DNA from: Marinibacterium anthonyi
GTDB taxonomy: Bacteria > Pseudomonadota > Alphaproteobacteria > Rhodobacterales > Rhodobacteraceae
Assembly (NCBI GenBank): GCA_003217735.2
Contig: CP031585.1
Span: forward strand, 5,039,501-5,103,500
Length of the DNA: 64,000 bases
Reading direction: 5' to 3'
The position numbers were made by a program, and so were the translations under genes. The notes beneath the pieces were generated by a model, which saw only the letters and a program-made list of their open reading frames with translations, did not search any database and had not been told where the DNA came from. Shown here in pieces: positions 45,100 to 54,383 of this stretch; the first letter of the stretch is position 1, and each line of letters starts with the position of its first letter.

Positions 45100-46026
45100 A
45101 TGACCGGTCTGGATCTCAACCTGCTCAACAGCCTGCACGCGCTGCTCGAAACCGGCAGCGTGACGCGGGCCGCGGATCGGCTGGGGATCAGCCAGTCGGC
45201 CATGAGCTACAATCTCGCACGACTGCGAAAGGCCATGGGGGACGAGCTGTTCACCCGCACCGCCGGCGGCCTCGACATGACGCCCTACGCGCGCACGCTG
45301 GGCGATCCGTTGTCACGGATCATGACCGACATCGACCGGCTCGTCAGCCGGTCGGTCGCATTCGATCCCGCCTCGGCCGAGCGGACCTTCACCATTGCGC
45401 TCCCGGATGCGTCCGAAGTTCTGATCGTGCCGGAAATCCTGCGGCGCCTCGGCATCGAAGCGCCGGGTATCCGGCTGGTGCTGCGAAATGTCGAAGACAT
45501 CGATGTGCTTCTGGGCCTCGACACCGCCAGTCTGGACATGGCCATAGGCGTGTTTTCGGAGGGACAACTCCACCACAAGCGGAAGCTGCTGCACAAGGAT
45601 GACTACCTGTGCCTCTTCAATCCGCTGCTTCTGGACCTCGGAAGCCCGATCAGCATGGAAGAATATCTCGGGGCACGCCACGTTGCCCTGTCGGGCAAGA
45701 TGGCGCGCAACGATATCGTGGGAACGCATCTGGCCCTGCGCGACACGAAGCGGACGGTCGCCATGACAACCGAACATCTGCTTTCCATTCCCCATATCGT
45801 CCATCAGACGCCGGTTCTGGCCACCGTACACGGCCGATTGGCGCGCTATTTTGCCCGCCAGCTCGGCCTGAGAACGTCATTGCCACCGTTCGATGTGCCG
45901 CCGTTGCCGATTTCGCTTCTTTGGCACAGCTCGAATGACCCGGATCCCGGACATATGTGGATGCGGGACCTGATCTATCGGGCATTGAAGACGGTCAAAT
46001 CTCGGGAAAAAGACACCAAAATATGA
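45100..46026 (+). CDS. LysR-family regulator of the PhlG/GH1 operon
   Basis: 308 residues. HTH TGLDLNLLNSLHALLETGSVTRAADRLGISQSAMSYNLARLRKAMGDELFTR is of the NodD/NahR-like type (LDLNLL start, SQSAMS), a group that often responds to aromatic compounds and flavonoids. The effector domain has LDMAIGVFSEGQLHHKRKLLHKDDYLCL. Divergent from the operon. GTG 45091 in frame is an alternative start, but MTGLDLNLL is the usual N-terminus. Confidence 0.9.
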   Translation: MTGLDLNLLNSLHALLETGSVTRAADRLGISQSAMSYNLARLRKAMGDELFTRTAGGLDMTPYARTLGDPLSRIMTDIDRLVSRSVAFDPASAERTFTIALPDASEVLIVPEILRRLGIEAPGIRLVLRNVEDIDVLLGLDTASLDMAIGVFSEGQLHHKRKLLHKDDYLCLFNPLLLDLGSPISMEEYLGARHVALSGKMARNDIVGTHLALRDTKRTVAMTTEHLLSIPHIVHQTPVLATVHGRLARYFARQLGLRTSLPPFDVPPLPISLLWHSSNDPDPGHMWMRDLIYRALKTVKSREKDTKI

Positions 46027-46525
46027 GTGTCAGGCGAAATGGCACGGTCGCGGTTCGACTGCCGGCAAGACGGCCAAGGCGTCCGCTTCCCTGCGCTTGG
46101 CAAACATTCATGTCGCACGCGGCATCTGGCGGCATCGGCTCCGCGCCGCCGTTCGCCGCGCGATTCATGAACGGCAGCTCCGTGAAATCCGCAAGGGCAT
46201 CGAGCCTTCCGATATTTGGTGCCTCCACGCTCGAAGCCCTGGCTGACCTCCGTCCGGGACGTTGACCGAAGCCACACGGTAGATATCTGAAAAGACAAAG
46301 CAGCAGCAATAGCGCAGGTCTGCTTCTTTCTGGCTCCAAATACCCGGCCCGGGATGGACACCGGGCGCACCGATCCGGAAAGGGGCACAAATCAGCATGT
46401 CACCGCCTTCCTCATCCGGCCCCCGGCCCGGATGGCCGGCGCGGGGGGCTCGATGCCCCCTGTGACGGCGCCCCCGTTGACCGGGCGATGCCCGCACCAC
46501 ATGTCACAGGCGAAGGAGCCCGCCG
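46027..46525. other. Intergenic region, no gene seen
   Basis: 499 bp between the LysR and GST genes. It holds a CTTCTT...CCAAATACCC half element at 46323-46346 and GC-rich short hairpins near 46415-46465. Open frames here look like noise. Confidence 0.55.
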
Positions 46526-47182
46526 ATGCCCGATTACACACTCTATTACTGGCCGATCCCCTTCCGGGGCCATTTCATCCGCTTCACGCTGGCCCGGGCA
46601 GGTGCGATCTGGGACGAAGCGGGGACCGACGGCACCGTCACCGCCATGACCGCGCCCGTCGGCGGCCAGCCCTGTCCGTTCATGGCCCCGCCGCTGCTCC
46701 ACGATCACGCCAACGACCGATGGCTGCCCCAGATGCCGGCCATCGTGATGCATCTTGCACGGCGCCACGGGCTTTCATCCGATCCCGACCTGGAACTGCG
46801 CCTGCTGTGTGATGCCAACGACGTGCTCTTCGAGATCACCCGCTACCACGGCGCCATGATGTGGGACCGCGACAGCTGGCAGACCTTCCGCGATGACCGC
46901 CTGCCCCGCTGGATGCAGATCCACGAAGCGATGCTGTTCGCAGAGACCGAGGATCCGACGCTGGCCGACATCATCCTCACCGCCCTCTGGCACACGATGA
47001 TCGACCGGCTGCCGCCCTTGCGTCCCCTGCTGACCCGACACGCCCCGAAGCTCGAAGCCCGCGTCGACCACGTCGCCGCGACCCCGGCCATCGCCGGGGT
47101 GCTGCGCGACTGGGCCGACCGCGAACCGCGTTACTGCGCGGGCCAGATCGAGGCGTCGCTGCTGGAGATGCTGAGGGGCTGA
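46526..47182 (+). CDS. Glutathione S-transferase-like protein
   Basis: 218 residues: thioredoxin-like N-terminal domain (YTLYYWPIPFRGHFIRFTLARAGAIWDE, cis-Pro-like APPLLHD, QMPAIVMHLAR) and an all-helical C-terminal domain. The N-terminal site has Tyr/Arg rather than a catalytic Cys. Such orphan GSTs often detoxify aromatic or epoxide compounds. A GAAGGAG SD lies 8 nt upstream. Convergent with the OYE gene, 4 bp apart. Confidence 0.88.
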   Translation: MPDYTLYYWPIPFRGHFIRFTLARAGAIWDEAGTDGTVTAMTAPVGGQPCPFMAPPLLHDHANDRWLPQMPAIVMHLARRHGLSSDPDLELRLLCDANDVLFEITRYHGAMMWDRDSWQTFRDDRLPRWMQIHEAMLFAETEDPTLADIILTALWHTMIDRLPPLRPLLTRHAPKLEARVDHVAATPAIAGVLRDWADREPRYCAGQIEASLLEMLRG

Positions 47183-47186
47183 CGGG

Positions 47187-49220
47187 TCAGATACATTTCA
47201 CCAGCCGCAGTGCATCGTAGATCGCCGCGTGGGTGTTGCGCGCCGCAACCGCGTCGCCGATCCGGAACAGCTGAAACCGGCCTGCGGGGTTGCACGCCAC
47301 GTCCTGCGGGCGGCCGTCGATGAAGGCGGCGTAATCGACCTCGCCCAGGTTCACCGACACCGGCTTCAATTCGAAGTAGATCTCGTCCAGAGGCCGGGTC
47401 CCGGCGTTCACCACCACCTGGTCGACCCTGCGTTCCCGGGTGAACGCGCCGAAATCGCTGCCCAGCCGCGCCACCAGTTCGTTGCCCTCCCGCGTGACGC
47501 CATCGACCTTCCAGCCCACGGTGAAGGTCACGTCCTGCTGTTGCAACTGCCTGAAGGACGGCGTCAGCGACATCGCCATGACCTCGGACGAAACCATCCG
47601 GTCGCGCGTCACCATCTCGACCCTGGCGCCGGTCGCGGCAATCGTCTCGGCCGCCTGCAGCGCCGCATGATCCCCCGCGTCATCGAAGATCAGCACGTTG
47701 GTTCCGGGCCGCACATCCCCCGCGATGATGTCCCAGGCCGATACGACCAGGTCCTCGCCGTCCAGCACCCCGGTATGGGGCATCCCCCCGGTGGCCACGA
47801 TCACCACCTCCGGATCCTCGCCCATCACCGTCGCACCGTCGGCATAGCTGTTGAAGTGGAACTGCACGCCCAGCCGTTCGCATTCCGCGTAACGCCAGTC
47901 GATGACCGAAATCATCTCGGCCCGGCGCGGCGTCTGCGCCGTCAGCCGGATCTGCCCGCCGGGATCGTTGGCCGCCTCGTGCACGATCACCTCGTGCCCC
48001 CGCAGCGCCGCCACCCGCGCGGCTTCCAGGCCCGCCGGACCGGCACCGACGATCACCACGCGGCGGCGGGTATCGCCGGGCAGGATCTCCTGCGGCTCCT
48101 CCAGTTCGCGCCCCGTCGCCGGGTTGTGCAGGCACAGCGCCATGCCCCCCTGGTAGATCCGGTCGAGGCAATAGTTCGCGCCGACACAGGGCCGGATCCG
48201 GTCTTCCTCGCCCCGCAGGATCTTGGCGACGATATGCGGATCGGCAAGGTGCGCGCGGGTCATCCCCACCATGTCCAGCTTGCCCGCCGCAATCGCATGG
48301 CGCGCCGTCGCCACGTCCTGGATCCGCGCCGCGTGGAAGGTCGGGAATTGGGTCGCCGTGCGCAATTCGCCCGCGAAATCCAGGTGCGGCGCGCTGCGCA
48401 TGCCCTGCACCGGGATCACGTCGGTCAGCGCGGCATCGGTGTCGATATGCCCGCGCGTGACGTTCAGGAAATCCACCATCCCGCTGTCCTTCAGCCGGCG
48501 CGAGATCTCGAACCCGTCGTCCCTGGTCAGCCCCCCGGCCATCACCTCGTCGCCGGAATAGCGCACACCGACGATGAATTCCGGGCCAACCCGGTCCCGG
48601 ATCGCGCCCAGCACGTCGAAGGTGAACCGCATGCGGTTGTCCAGCGACCCGCCGTATTCGCCATCCAGCTGGTTCGTCGCCGGCGACCAGAACTGGTCCA
48701 TCAGATGCCCGTAGGCCTCCAGCTCGATCCCGTCGAGCCCGGCGGCCTTCATCCGTTCCGCCGCATCGGCGTAATCCCGGACGATCCGGTCGATATCCCA
48801 GTCCTCGACCAGCTTCGGGAAAGCCCGGTGCGCCGGTTCGCGGTCCCCGGTCGACGACAGAACCGGCAGCCAGTCGCCCTGGTCCCACCGCGTCCGCCGC
48901 CCCAGGTGCGTCAGCTGGATCATCACCGCCGCGCCATGGTCGTGGCATTCGTCCACCAGCTGCTTCATCCAGCCCACCACCTCGTCCTTCCAGACGAGGA
49001 TGTTGTTGAACGCCGGGGGGCTGTCGCGCGACACCGACGCCGACCCCGCCGTCATCGTCATCGCCACGCCCGCCTTCGCCCGTTCCGCGTGATAGGCCCG
49101 ATAGCGCGCCTTGGGCATGCCGTCCTCGGCATAGGACGGTTCGTGCGAGGTGATCATCAGCCGGTTGCGCAGGGTCAGGTGCTTCAGCTGGTAGGGCTGA
49201 AGAAGCGGGTCTTGGGCCAT
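47187..49220 (-). CDS. OYE/TMADH-like FMN/FAD oxidoreductase (dienoyl-CoA-reductase type)
   Basis: 677 residues in three parts as in trimethylamine dehydrogenase and 2,4-dienoyl-CoA reductase: an FMN TIM barrel (to ~370, AVMIQLTHLGRRTRWDQG, GLDGIELEAYGHLMDQFWSPATNQ), a 4Fe-4S loop (CVGANYCLDRIYQGGMALCLHNPATG, about 395-420), then FAD (VVIVGAGPAGLEAARVAALRGHEV) and NADH-binding domains. The loop shows only three clear cysteines (CVGANYC and CLHN); the usual motif needs four. The substrate is not predictable. The long frame to 49385 runs through 11-bp repeats; ATG 49220 has an AGGAGAG SD. Confidence 0.9.
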   Translation of the reverse strand: MAQDPLLQPYQLKHLTLRNRLMITSHEPSYAEDGMPKARYRAYHAERAKAGVAMTMTAGSASVSRDSPPAFNNILVWKDEVVGWMKQLVDECHDHGAAVMIQLTHLGRRTRWDQGDWLPVLSSTGDREPAHRAFPKLVEDWDIDRIVRDYADAAERMKAAGLDGIELEAYGHLMDQFWSPATNQLDGEYGGSLDNRMRFTFDVLGAIRDRVGPEFIVGVRYSGDEVMAGGLTRDDGFEISRRLKDSGMVDFLNVTRGHIDTDAALTDVIPVQGMRSAPHLDFAGELRTATQFPTFHAARIQDVATARHAIAAGKLDMVGMTRAHLADPHIVAKILRGEEDRIRPCVGANYCLDRIYQGGMALCLHNPATGRELEEPQEILPGDTRRRVVIVGAGPAGLEAARVAALRGHEVIVHEAANDPGGQIRLTAQTPRRAEMISVIDWRYAECERLGVQFHFNSYADGATVMGEDPEVVIVATGGMPHTGVLDGEDLVVSAWDIIAGDVRPGTNVLIFDDAGDHAALQAAETIAATGARVEMVTRDRMVSSEVMAMSLTPSFRQLQQQDVTFTVGWKVDGVTREGNELVARLGSDFGAFTRERRVDQVVVNAGTRPLDEIYFELKPVSVNLGEVDYAAFIDGRPQDVACNPAGRFQLFRIGDAVAARNTHAAIYDALRLVKCI

Positions 49221-49247
49221 GGGGCTCTCCTGAGGCGGGTCTTGAGC

Positions 49248-49324
49248 GATCCGGGTACGGGCCGGGTACGGGCCGGGTTCGGGCCGGGTTCGGGCCGATT
49301 TGGGGCCGGGTTCGGGCCGACACT
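49248..49324. repeat. Seven 11-bp tandem repeats upstream of the OYE gene
   Basis: Units of exactly 11 bp with core GGGCCGGGTWC: 49248, 49259, 49270, 49281, 49292, 49303 and 49314. The first and last are degenerate. It lies 28-104 bp before the OYE start codon, in the likely leader or promoter. Confidence 0.9.
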
Positions 49325-49396
49325 GCCCGCCTTCGCGTCGCAAAAGCCGTTCGAAGGCGACTCTCTGCATGGTCAGCTGCGACACGCGAAGTCGCG

Positions 49397-50266
49397 TCAG
49401 AACCGGTAAAGCCGCCGCGCCGTGTCGTGGAACAGGCTGCGCTGTGCCATCGCCGGCCAGTCACGGGTCACGCGTTTCATCAGCGCCAGCGCCTCGGGCG
49501 CGGGGCAATGGCGGTCGTGCACCGGCCAGTCGGTGCCAAAGGCCATCCGTTGCGCCCCGAAGGCCCGGCGCAACCGTTCGACGACGCCCGCCATGTCCCG
49601 GTCGGTCGGCACGTCGAACAGGCAATGCAGGGCCGACACCTTCACATGACACCCCGGCAGCGCCGCCAGCCGGCTGATCCCCTCGCCCCAGGTGCGCAGC
49701 CCGTCGGCCGTGCGGTCATGCGGCGCGCCGCAATGTTCCAGCGCGACGGTCAGTCCCGGCACCTGTTCCAACAGCTCCGCCGCCCGCGCCATCTGCCGGG
49801 GCCGCAGCATCAGATCAAAGCACAGCCCCCGCCGCGCCAGTTCCGCCAGCCCCCGCGCAAACCCGGGCCGGTCCAGCAGGTCCGGCGCGCGGGCAAAGGA
49901 CGGCGCGCCCGGTTGATACGCCACGATATCGCGGATCCCCCGCAAGGCCGGGCTGATCGCCTGCAGCCGGTCCAGCCGCGCGGGCAGGTCCGGCGCGTCC
50001 AGATCGGCATGGGCAATCAGCACCGTGCACAGCCTCCCCTCACGCGCCACCCGCACCGCCTCGGCCCGCACCAGCTCGGCCTCCGGATCGGCGGCCACGG
50101 CTTCGATCCAGACGGTCCCGGCAAGGCCCGCGCCCAACACCGCCTCATGCGCCGCCACCACGCCCGAGGCCCGTAATGCCGCATCCCCGTCCAGCCACGG
50201 GATCTGCCCCGCCACGTCGTCCCACAGGTGGTGATGCGCGTCGATGATCGGCCCGGTGTACGGCAT
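49397..50266 (-). CDS. TIM-barrel amidohydrolase (PF04909-type)
   Basis: 289 residues of the amidohydrolase-2 family: metal motif IIDAHHHLWDD at the N-terminus, VALEHCGAPHD, VKVSALHCLFD, and the C-terminal MAFGTDWPVHD Asp ligand. Family members hydrolyse lactones or cyclic amides or act as decarboxylases. Its start overlaps the Gfo/Idh/MocA stop by one base (TGATG), so it is coupled in the minus-strand run. Confidence 0.88.
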   Translation of the reverse strand: MPYTGPIIDAHHHLWDDVAGQIPWLDGDAALRASGVVAAHEAVLGAGLAGTVWIEAVAADPEAELVRAEAVRVAREGRLCTVLIAHADLDAPDLPARLDRLQAISPALRGIRDIVAYQPGAPSFARAPDLLDRPGFARGLAELARRGLCFDLMLRPRQMARAAELLEQVPGLTVALEHCGAPHDRTADGLRTWGEGISRLAALPGCHVKVSALHCLFDVPTDRDMAGVVERLRRAFGAQRMAFGTDWPVHDRHCPAPEALALMKRVTRDWPAMAQRSLFHDTARRLYRF

Positions 50267-51297
50267 CAGCCCACGGGCCCCTGCGGCTGCCCGCTCGCCA
50301 ATGCCCGCTCCGCCGCCTCAAGCAGCGCAACGGCGCGGCGCGCGTCCCGCAGTGTCACGGCGGGCGTCGTGCCGGTGTCGCAGCAGGCCAGGAAATGCTC
50401 CACCTCGGCCCTCAGCGCCCCGCGCACCCGGCCATGCACCACCGGCTGATGCCGGATCCCCGCCGCGCGGAACCCTTCCGCCCCGGCAAAGGCGACCAGC
50501 GGCTGCATCCTCAGCCCCATATCGTTGGACACGAACCCCTCGGCGCCAAAGACCTCCAGCCGGTTGTTCCCGGCCCCCTGCCAGCCCTCGGGGCTGTTGA
50601 AATCGGCATAGGACGGCGGCAGGGTCCAGCCGCTTTCCACCATCGCCATGGCGCCGTCGGCAAAGCGGATCGTGGTCGCCACGTGGTCATCCATTCCGCA
50701 GCGCGCATGGATCGCACCCCGTCCCGCCACCGCGTGCACCGCCTCGATCGGCGCGGGATGGACCCAGCGCACAAGGTCGAAATCGTGGATCGCCAGGATC
50801 CTCAGTGTGGAAGACGTGCCCGCGAACCGCTCGACACCCCCGGGCGAAAATTGCCGCCGCGCCATGATGGTCGACACCTGCCCCGCAATGCCCTGTTCGA
50901 CCGCATCCACCAACCCGACCGACCCCGGCTCGAACCGCTCGACATGGGCGGCCATGGCGATGATCCCGGCGGATTTCACGACCTCCTGCATCGCCGCGAC
51001 CTGTGCCACCGACGTCGCCACCGGCTTTTCCACCAGCACATGCAGGCCCTTTTCGGCGGCCGCTTTCACCTGATCCAGATGCGCGGCCTCGGGCGTGGCA
51101 ATGACGACGGCCTCCATTGGCGTCGCGAAAAACGCATCTTCATCGGTGAAAACCTGCGCGCCCCAGGCATGCGCCTCCGCCCGTTCCGCATTGTGATCAC
51201 AAACCGCGACCAGGTCCGCCTGCGCCGTTTCGGACAGGATCCGCGCATGCCAGGCGCCGATGGCCCCGCAGCCGATCAGCCCGACGCGGATCACCAT
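50266..51297 (-). CDS. Gfo/Idh/MocA-family oxidoreductase
   Basis: 343 residues. Rossmann N-terminus VIRVGLIGCGAIGAWHARIL, the EKP motif in HVLVEKPVATS, and a C-terminal alpha/beta domain with AIHDFDLVRWV and the usual His/Asp catalytic region. It oxidises a sugar or polyol-like hydroxyl with NAD(P). It starts inside the last 7 bp of the dihydroorotase-like gene, so both are coupled. Confidence 0.9.
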   Translation of the reverse strand: MVIRVGLIGCGAIGAWHARILSETAQADLVAVCDHNAERAEAHAWGAQVFTDEDAFFATPMEAVVIATPEAAHLDQVKAAAEKGLHVLVEKPVATSVAQVAAMQEVVKSAGIIAMAAHVERFEPGSVGLVDAVEQGIAGQVSTIMARRQFSPGGVERFAGTSSTLRILAIHDFDLVRWVHPAPIEAVHAVAGRGAIHARCGMDDHVATTIRFADGAMAMVESGWTLPPSYADFNSPEGWQGAGNNRLEVFGAEGFVSNDMGLRMQPLVAFAGAEGFRAAGIRHQPVVHGRVRGALRAEVEHFLACCDTGTTPAVTLRDARRAVALLEAAERALASGQPQGPVG

Positions 51298-52709
51298 GGG
51301 CGCGCCCCGGGTTCAAGGATCGCCTCGGTCGTGGTCGCGGTATTGCGCGGCGCGGGCACCGGCATCTGGGGCCGCACCATGCGCCCGCACCCCGCCCCGC
51401 CCACCGCTTCGCCATCCAGCGCAACGGTCTGCCCGCGCACCATCGTCCGCACCACGGTGCCATTCACCTTCCACCCGTCATAGGGCGTCAGCTTGCCCCG
51501 CGAGGCCAGCCCTTCTTTTGTGATCACATGGGGTTTTTCCGGATCCACCAAGGCGATATCCGCCTCGGCCCCGACCCTTATCACCCCCTTGCGCCCATAC
51601 AGCCCAAAGGCCTTTGCCGGCGCGACGCTCATCACCCGGACCACGTCTTCCAGCGCCATCCGCCCTTCGGACACGGCGTGCAGCATCAATGGCAACGACG
51701 TCTGGACCCCCGGAAACCCGCAAGCCATGTCCCAGATCGTGTCACCGTCCTTTTCGTCCACCCCGTGCGGCGCGTGGTCGGTGGACACCATGTCGATCGT
51801 CCCGCCCAGCAGCGCCGCCCAGATCGGTTCCTGGTGCGCCTTCTGCCGGATCGGCGGGTTCATCCGCAGGATATGCCCGCCCGGTTCCAGCATCTGTTCG
51901 GCCGACAGGTACAGGTATTGCGGCAGCGTCTCGACGGTGATGTCGACGCCGCGCGACTTGAACCACCGGATGTAGGGGATCGAGGCGGCGCAGCTTTCAT
52001 GCACGATATGGATCCGCGCGCCGGTCCATTCGGCCAGGACACCGGACCGCGACAGCGCCTCGACAGCCACCACGTCCGTCCGCGCCGCCAGGTGCGCGTA
52101 AGCGTCGACACGCCCCGCCGCCTTCATCCGGTTCTGCCGCCAGAACAGGATCGGCGAGTTTTCCGCATGGATCGAACAGCGCAGGCCCAGTTTCGCCAGG
52201 ATCTCGAACCCTTCCAGCACGGCGCCATCGGACGGGCACGGCAGATCGCCCGTGGTGTTGCCCAGGAACAGCTTGAACCCGATCACGCCCGCTTCGGCCA
52301 GGGGGCCCAGCTGGTCCAGGTTATGTTCCCCCAGCAGCCCGTAGATCCCGTAATCGACGATGCACTTCGCCTGTGCCTGATCCGCCTTCTGGCGGAAGTG
52401 ATCCACCGTATCGACCGGCGGCACGGTGTTGGGCATGTCGAACACCGTCGTCACGCCGCCAAGGGCCGCGGCCTGGCTGCCGGTCAGCCAATCCTCCTTG
52501 TGGGTCATGCCGGGGTCGCGGAAATGCACGTGAACGTCGATCACACCGGGCAGCGCATGCAACCCGTCGGCGGCGATCACCTCGTCGCCGCTCAGGCTGC
52601 CGGCTTCGCCGATGGCGGCGATGATCCCGTCGCGGATCAGGATGTCGGCGACCTGGCGGCCGTCGGCGTTCACGATCGTGGCGCCGGTGATAAGGGTCGA
52701 TGCGGTCAT
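51291..52709 (-). CDS. Dihydroorotase/hydantoinase-like cyclic amidohydrolase
   Basis: 472 residues of the cyclic amidohydrolase family. Metal ligands H60-x-H62 in GVIDVHVHFRDPGMTHKEDW, carboxylated Lys K146 in GVIGFKLFLGNTTGD, H181 in SIHAEN and the Asp in VSTDHAPHG. DHOase/allantoinase/dihydropyrimidinase are all possible; being in a catabolic cluster far from pyr genes argues against biosynthesis. SD AGGAAAG before ATG 52709. First gene of the run to the TIM-barrel hydrolase; divergent from the GntR gene. Confidence 0.88.
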   Translation of the reverse strand: MTASTLITGATIVNADGRQVADILIRDGIIAAIGEAGSLSGDEVIAADGLHALPGVIDVHVHFRDPGMTHKEDWLTGSQAAALGGVTTVFDMPNTVPPVDTVDHFRQKADQAQAKCIVDYGIYGLLGEHNLDQLGPLAEAGVIGFKLFLGNTTGDLPCPSDGAVLEGFEILAKLGLRCSIHAENSPILFWRQNRMKAAGRVDAYAHLAARTDVVAVEALSRSGVLAEWTGARIHIVHESCAASIPYIRWFKSRGVDITVETLPQYLYLSAEQMLEPGGHILRMNPPIRQKAHQEPIWAALLGGTIDMVSTDHAPHGVDEKDGDTIWDMACGFPGVQTSLPLMLHAVSEGRMALEDVVRVMSVAPAKAFGLYGRKGVIRVGAEADIALVDPEKPHVITKEGLASRGKLTPYDGWKVNGTVVRTMVRGQTVALDGEAVGGAGCGRMVRPQMPVPAPRNTATTTEAILEPGARPW

Positions 52710-52829
52710 GGGTCTTTCCTGTCTAATTCCGGGCGTCCGCCGCCGCGCTTGGCGGTGAGGCGCGTCCCGGGTCGGCCGAACCTTGCATTTCGCCCTTTTT
52801 GAGGGGAAACCGGATGGAACGGCAATGAT

Positions 52830-53564
52830 TTGGGTAATCGCGTGGCGCAGGACGAGGCGGAGATCCCGAAAACGGGGATGGAGGCGGGCGGCGCATTGCT
52901 GGCCAGCGACCATGCCTATGCGGTGATCCGGCGCGACATCCTGCTGGGCATCTTCGCCCCCGGCACCAACCTGCGCTTTGCCGACCTGCGCAAGCGGTAC
53001 GACATCGGCGCCAGCCCCCTGCGCGAGGCGCTGTTTCGCCTGAGCTCCGAACACCTGGTGCTGCAGGAAAGCAACCGCGGCTTCCGCGTGCCACAGCTGA
53101 GCCGGTCGGAATGGTTCGACGTGGTGGCGATGCGGCGGCGGCTGGAACCGCCCGCCGCCGAGGCGTCTATCCTGAACGGGTCGGAAACCTGGGAGGAAGA
53201 ACTGCTGCTGGCCCATCGCCGGCTGAAACGGCTTGGGCCGCCATCGCAGCTGGTGCGGCCGCTGGCGCCCGCCGGCAAGGCCGCCCAGTGGGAGGATTAT
53301 CACCGCGCCTTCCACGCCCGGCTGATCAACGCCTGCGGATCGCCCTGGACGGTGCGCTTCATCTCGCTGCTGTCGGACCAGTTCGACCGCTACCGCCGCT
53401 TTGCCATGCCCGCCGCGCAGGTGCAGGAGGTTTTGGCCGCCCAGCATGACGCCATGCTCGAAGCCGCGATGGCCCGCGAAGGCTGGAAAGCCCGCGAGAT
53501 CCTGGACGCCCATGTCCAGCTGACCGGCGAAGCCGTCGGCGAGGCGTTGGAACGAATTCTCTGA
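52830..53564 (+). CDS. GntR-family regulator (FCD type)
   Basis: About 244 residues. The winged helix is AYAVIRRDILLGIFAPGTNLRFADLRKRYDIGASPLREALFRLSSEHLVLQESNRGFRVPQLSR and the C-terminal helical part carries FCD-like WEDYHRAFHARLINACGS and QHDAMLEAAMAREGWKAREILDAHV. The start is uncertain: TTG 52830, GTG 52842 and ATG 52878 are all in frame and none has a clear SD. Divergent from the dihydroorotase-like gene and convergent with the SDR; probably the local regulator of the catabolic island. Confidence 0.85.
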   Translation: MGNRVAQDEAEIPKTGMEAGGALLASDHAYAVIRRDILLGIFAPGTNLRFADLRKRYDIGASPLREALFRLSSEHLVLQESNRGFRVPQLSRSEWFDVVAMRRRLEPPAAEASILNGSETWEEELLLAHRRLKRLGPPSQLVRPLAPAGKAAQWEDYHRAFHARLINACGSPWTVRFISLLSDQFDRYRRFAMPAAQVQEVLAAQHDAMLEAAMAREGWKAREILDAHVQLTGEAVGEALERIL

Positions 53565-53594
53565 AATAAGACAATGTCTCATTATTGGGTCATG

Positions 53595-54383
53595 TCAGAG
53601 GATCGTGCCTCCGTCGATCAACAGGTCCTGCCCGGTGATGTTGCGCCCGCCCGGCCCCATCAGGTATGCCACCGCCAGCGCGACATCGGTGTCCGTGCTC
53701 ATCTGTCCCAACGCGGTCGTGGCGCGGAACCGGTCATAGGCGGCTTCGGCGCTGATCCCGTCCCGCTGCGCCTCTTCCCCCAGTTGCCGGAACAGGCGCG
53801 GCCCGTCGACGCCCCCGGGCGACACCATGTTGACCCGCACGCCATATTCCCCCGCCTCAAGCGCCGCGGACTTGGTCAGACCGCGCAGCGCCCATTTCGT
53901 CGACCCATAGGCGGCGGCCCGGCGCACGCCCTTGAACCCGAAGGTCCCGCCGATGTTGACCACCGCGCCCTTGCGCTGCGCGATCATCACCGGAAGCAAG
54001 TGCTTCATCGTCAGGAACGGGCCGGTGACGTTGACGGCATAGACGTCCTCGAATTCGCCAAGCGTATGGTCCCACAGCGTTTTCCCCGAAGGCCCGGTGC
54101 CCCCCGCGATGTTCACCAGCCCCCAGTGACCGGCCCCCGCCATCGCCTGCTGCGCTTCGGTCACGGCGGTCGCGACGGACCCTTCGTCGGTCACGTCGCA
54201 AAAGACCACCGCCGCCCTGCCCCCCATCACCCGCACCTCGCGCGCGACCTCTTCGCAGGTGGCGGTGTCGCGGCCGGCCAGTACGATATCGGCGCCGGCG
54301 CCGGCCAGTTCCTTGGTGATCGACCGGCCCATGCCCTTGGCCGCGCCAGTGATGAATATCGTCTGTCCGCCAAGGGCCATCAT
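53595..54383 (-). CDS. SDR-family oxidoreductase
   Basis: 262 residues: cofactor motif TGAAKGMG, NIAGG, catalytic Ser in VVNIGGTFGF (replaced: Gly-Thr) and the YxxxK pair in AAYGSTKWALRG, ending in LIDGGTIL. The usual Ser before the Tyr is not obvious, which may mean altered activity. Overlaps the upstream permease by ATGA, so it belongs to the ABC operon. Confidence 0.88.
   Translation of the reverse strand: MMALGGQTIFITGAAKGMGRSITKELAGAGADIVLAGRDTATCEEVAREVRVMGGRAAVVFCDVTDEGSVATAVTEAQQAMAGAGHWGLVNIAGGTGPSGKTLWDHTLGEFEDVYAVNVTGPFLTMKHLLPVMIAQRKGAVVNIGGTFGFKGVRRAAAYGSTKWALRGLTKSAALEAGEYGVRVNMVSPGGVDGPRLFRQLGEEAQRDGISAEAAYDRFRATTALGQMSTDTDVALAVAYLMGPGGRNITGQDLLIDGGTIL

Noticed and set aside
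46027-46525. Small open frames in the LysR-GST gap
   Set aside because: None has an SD or recognisable domain, and composition does not favour one frame.
53569-53579. Palindrome AGACAATGTCT between the GntR and SDR stops
   Set aside because: It lies between convergent genes where no promoter is expected and is short enough to arise by chance; too weak to call an operator or terminator.
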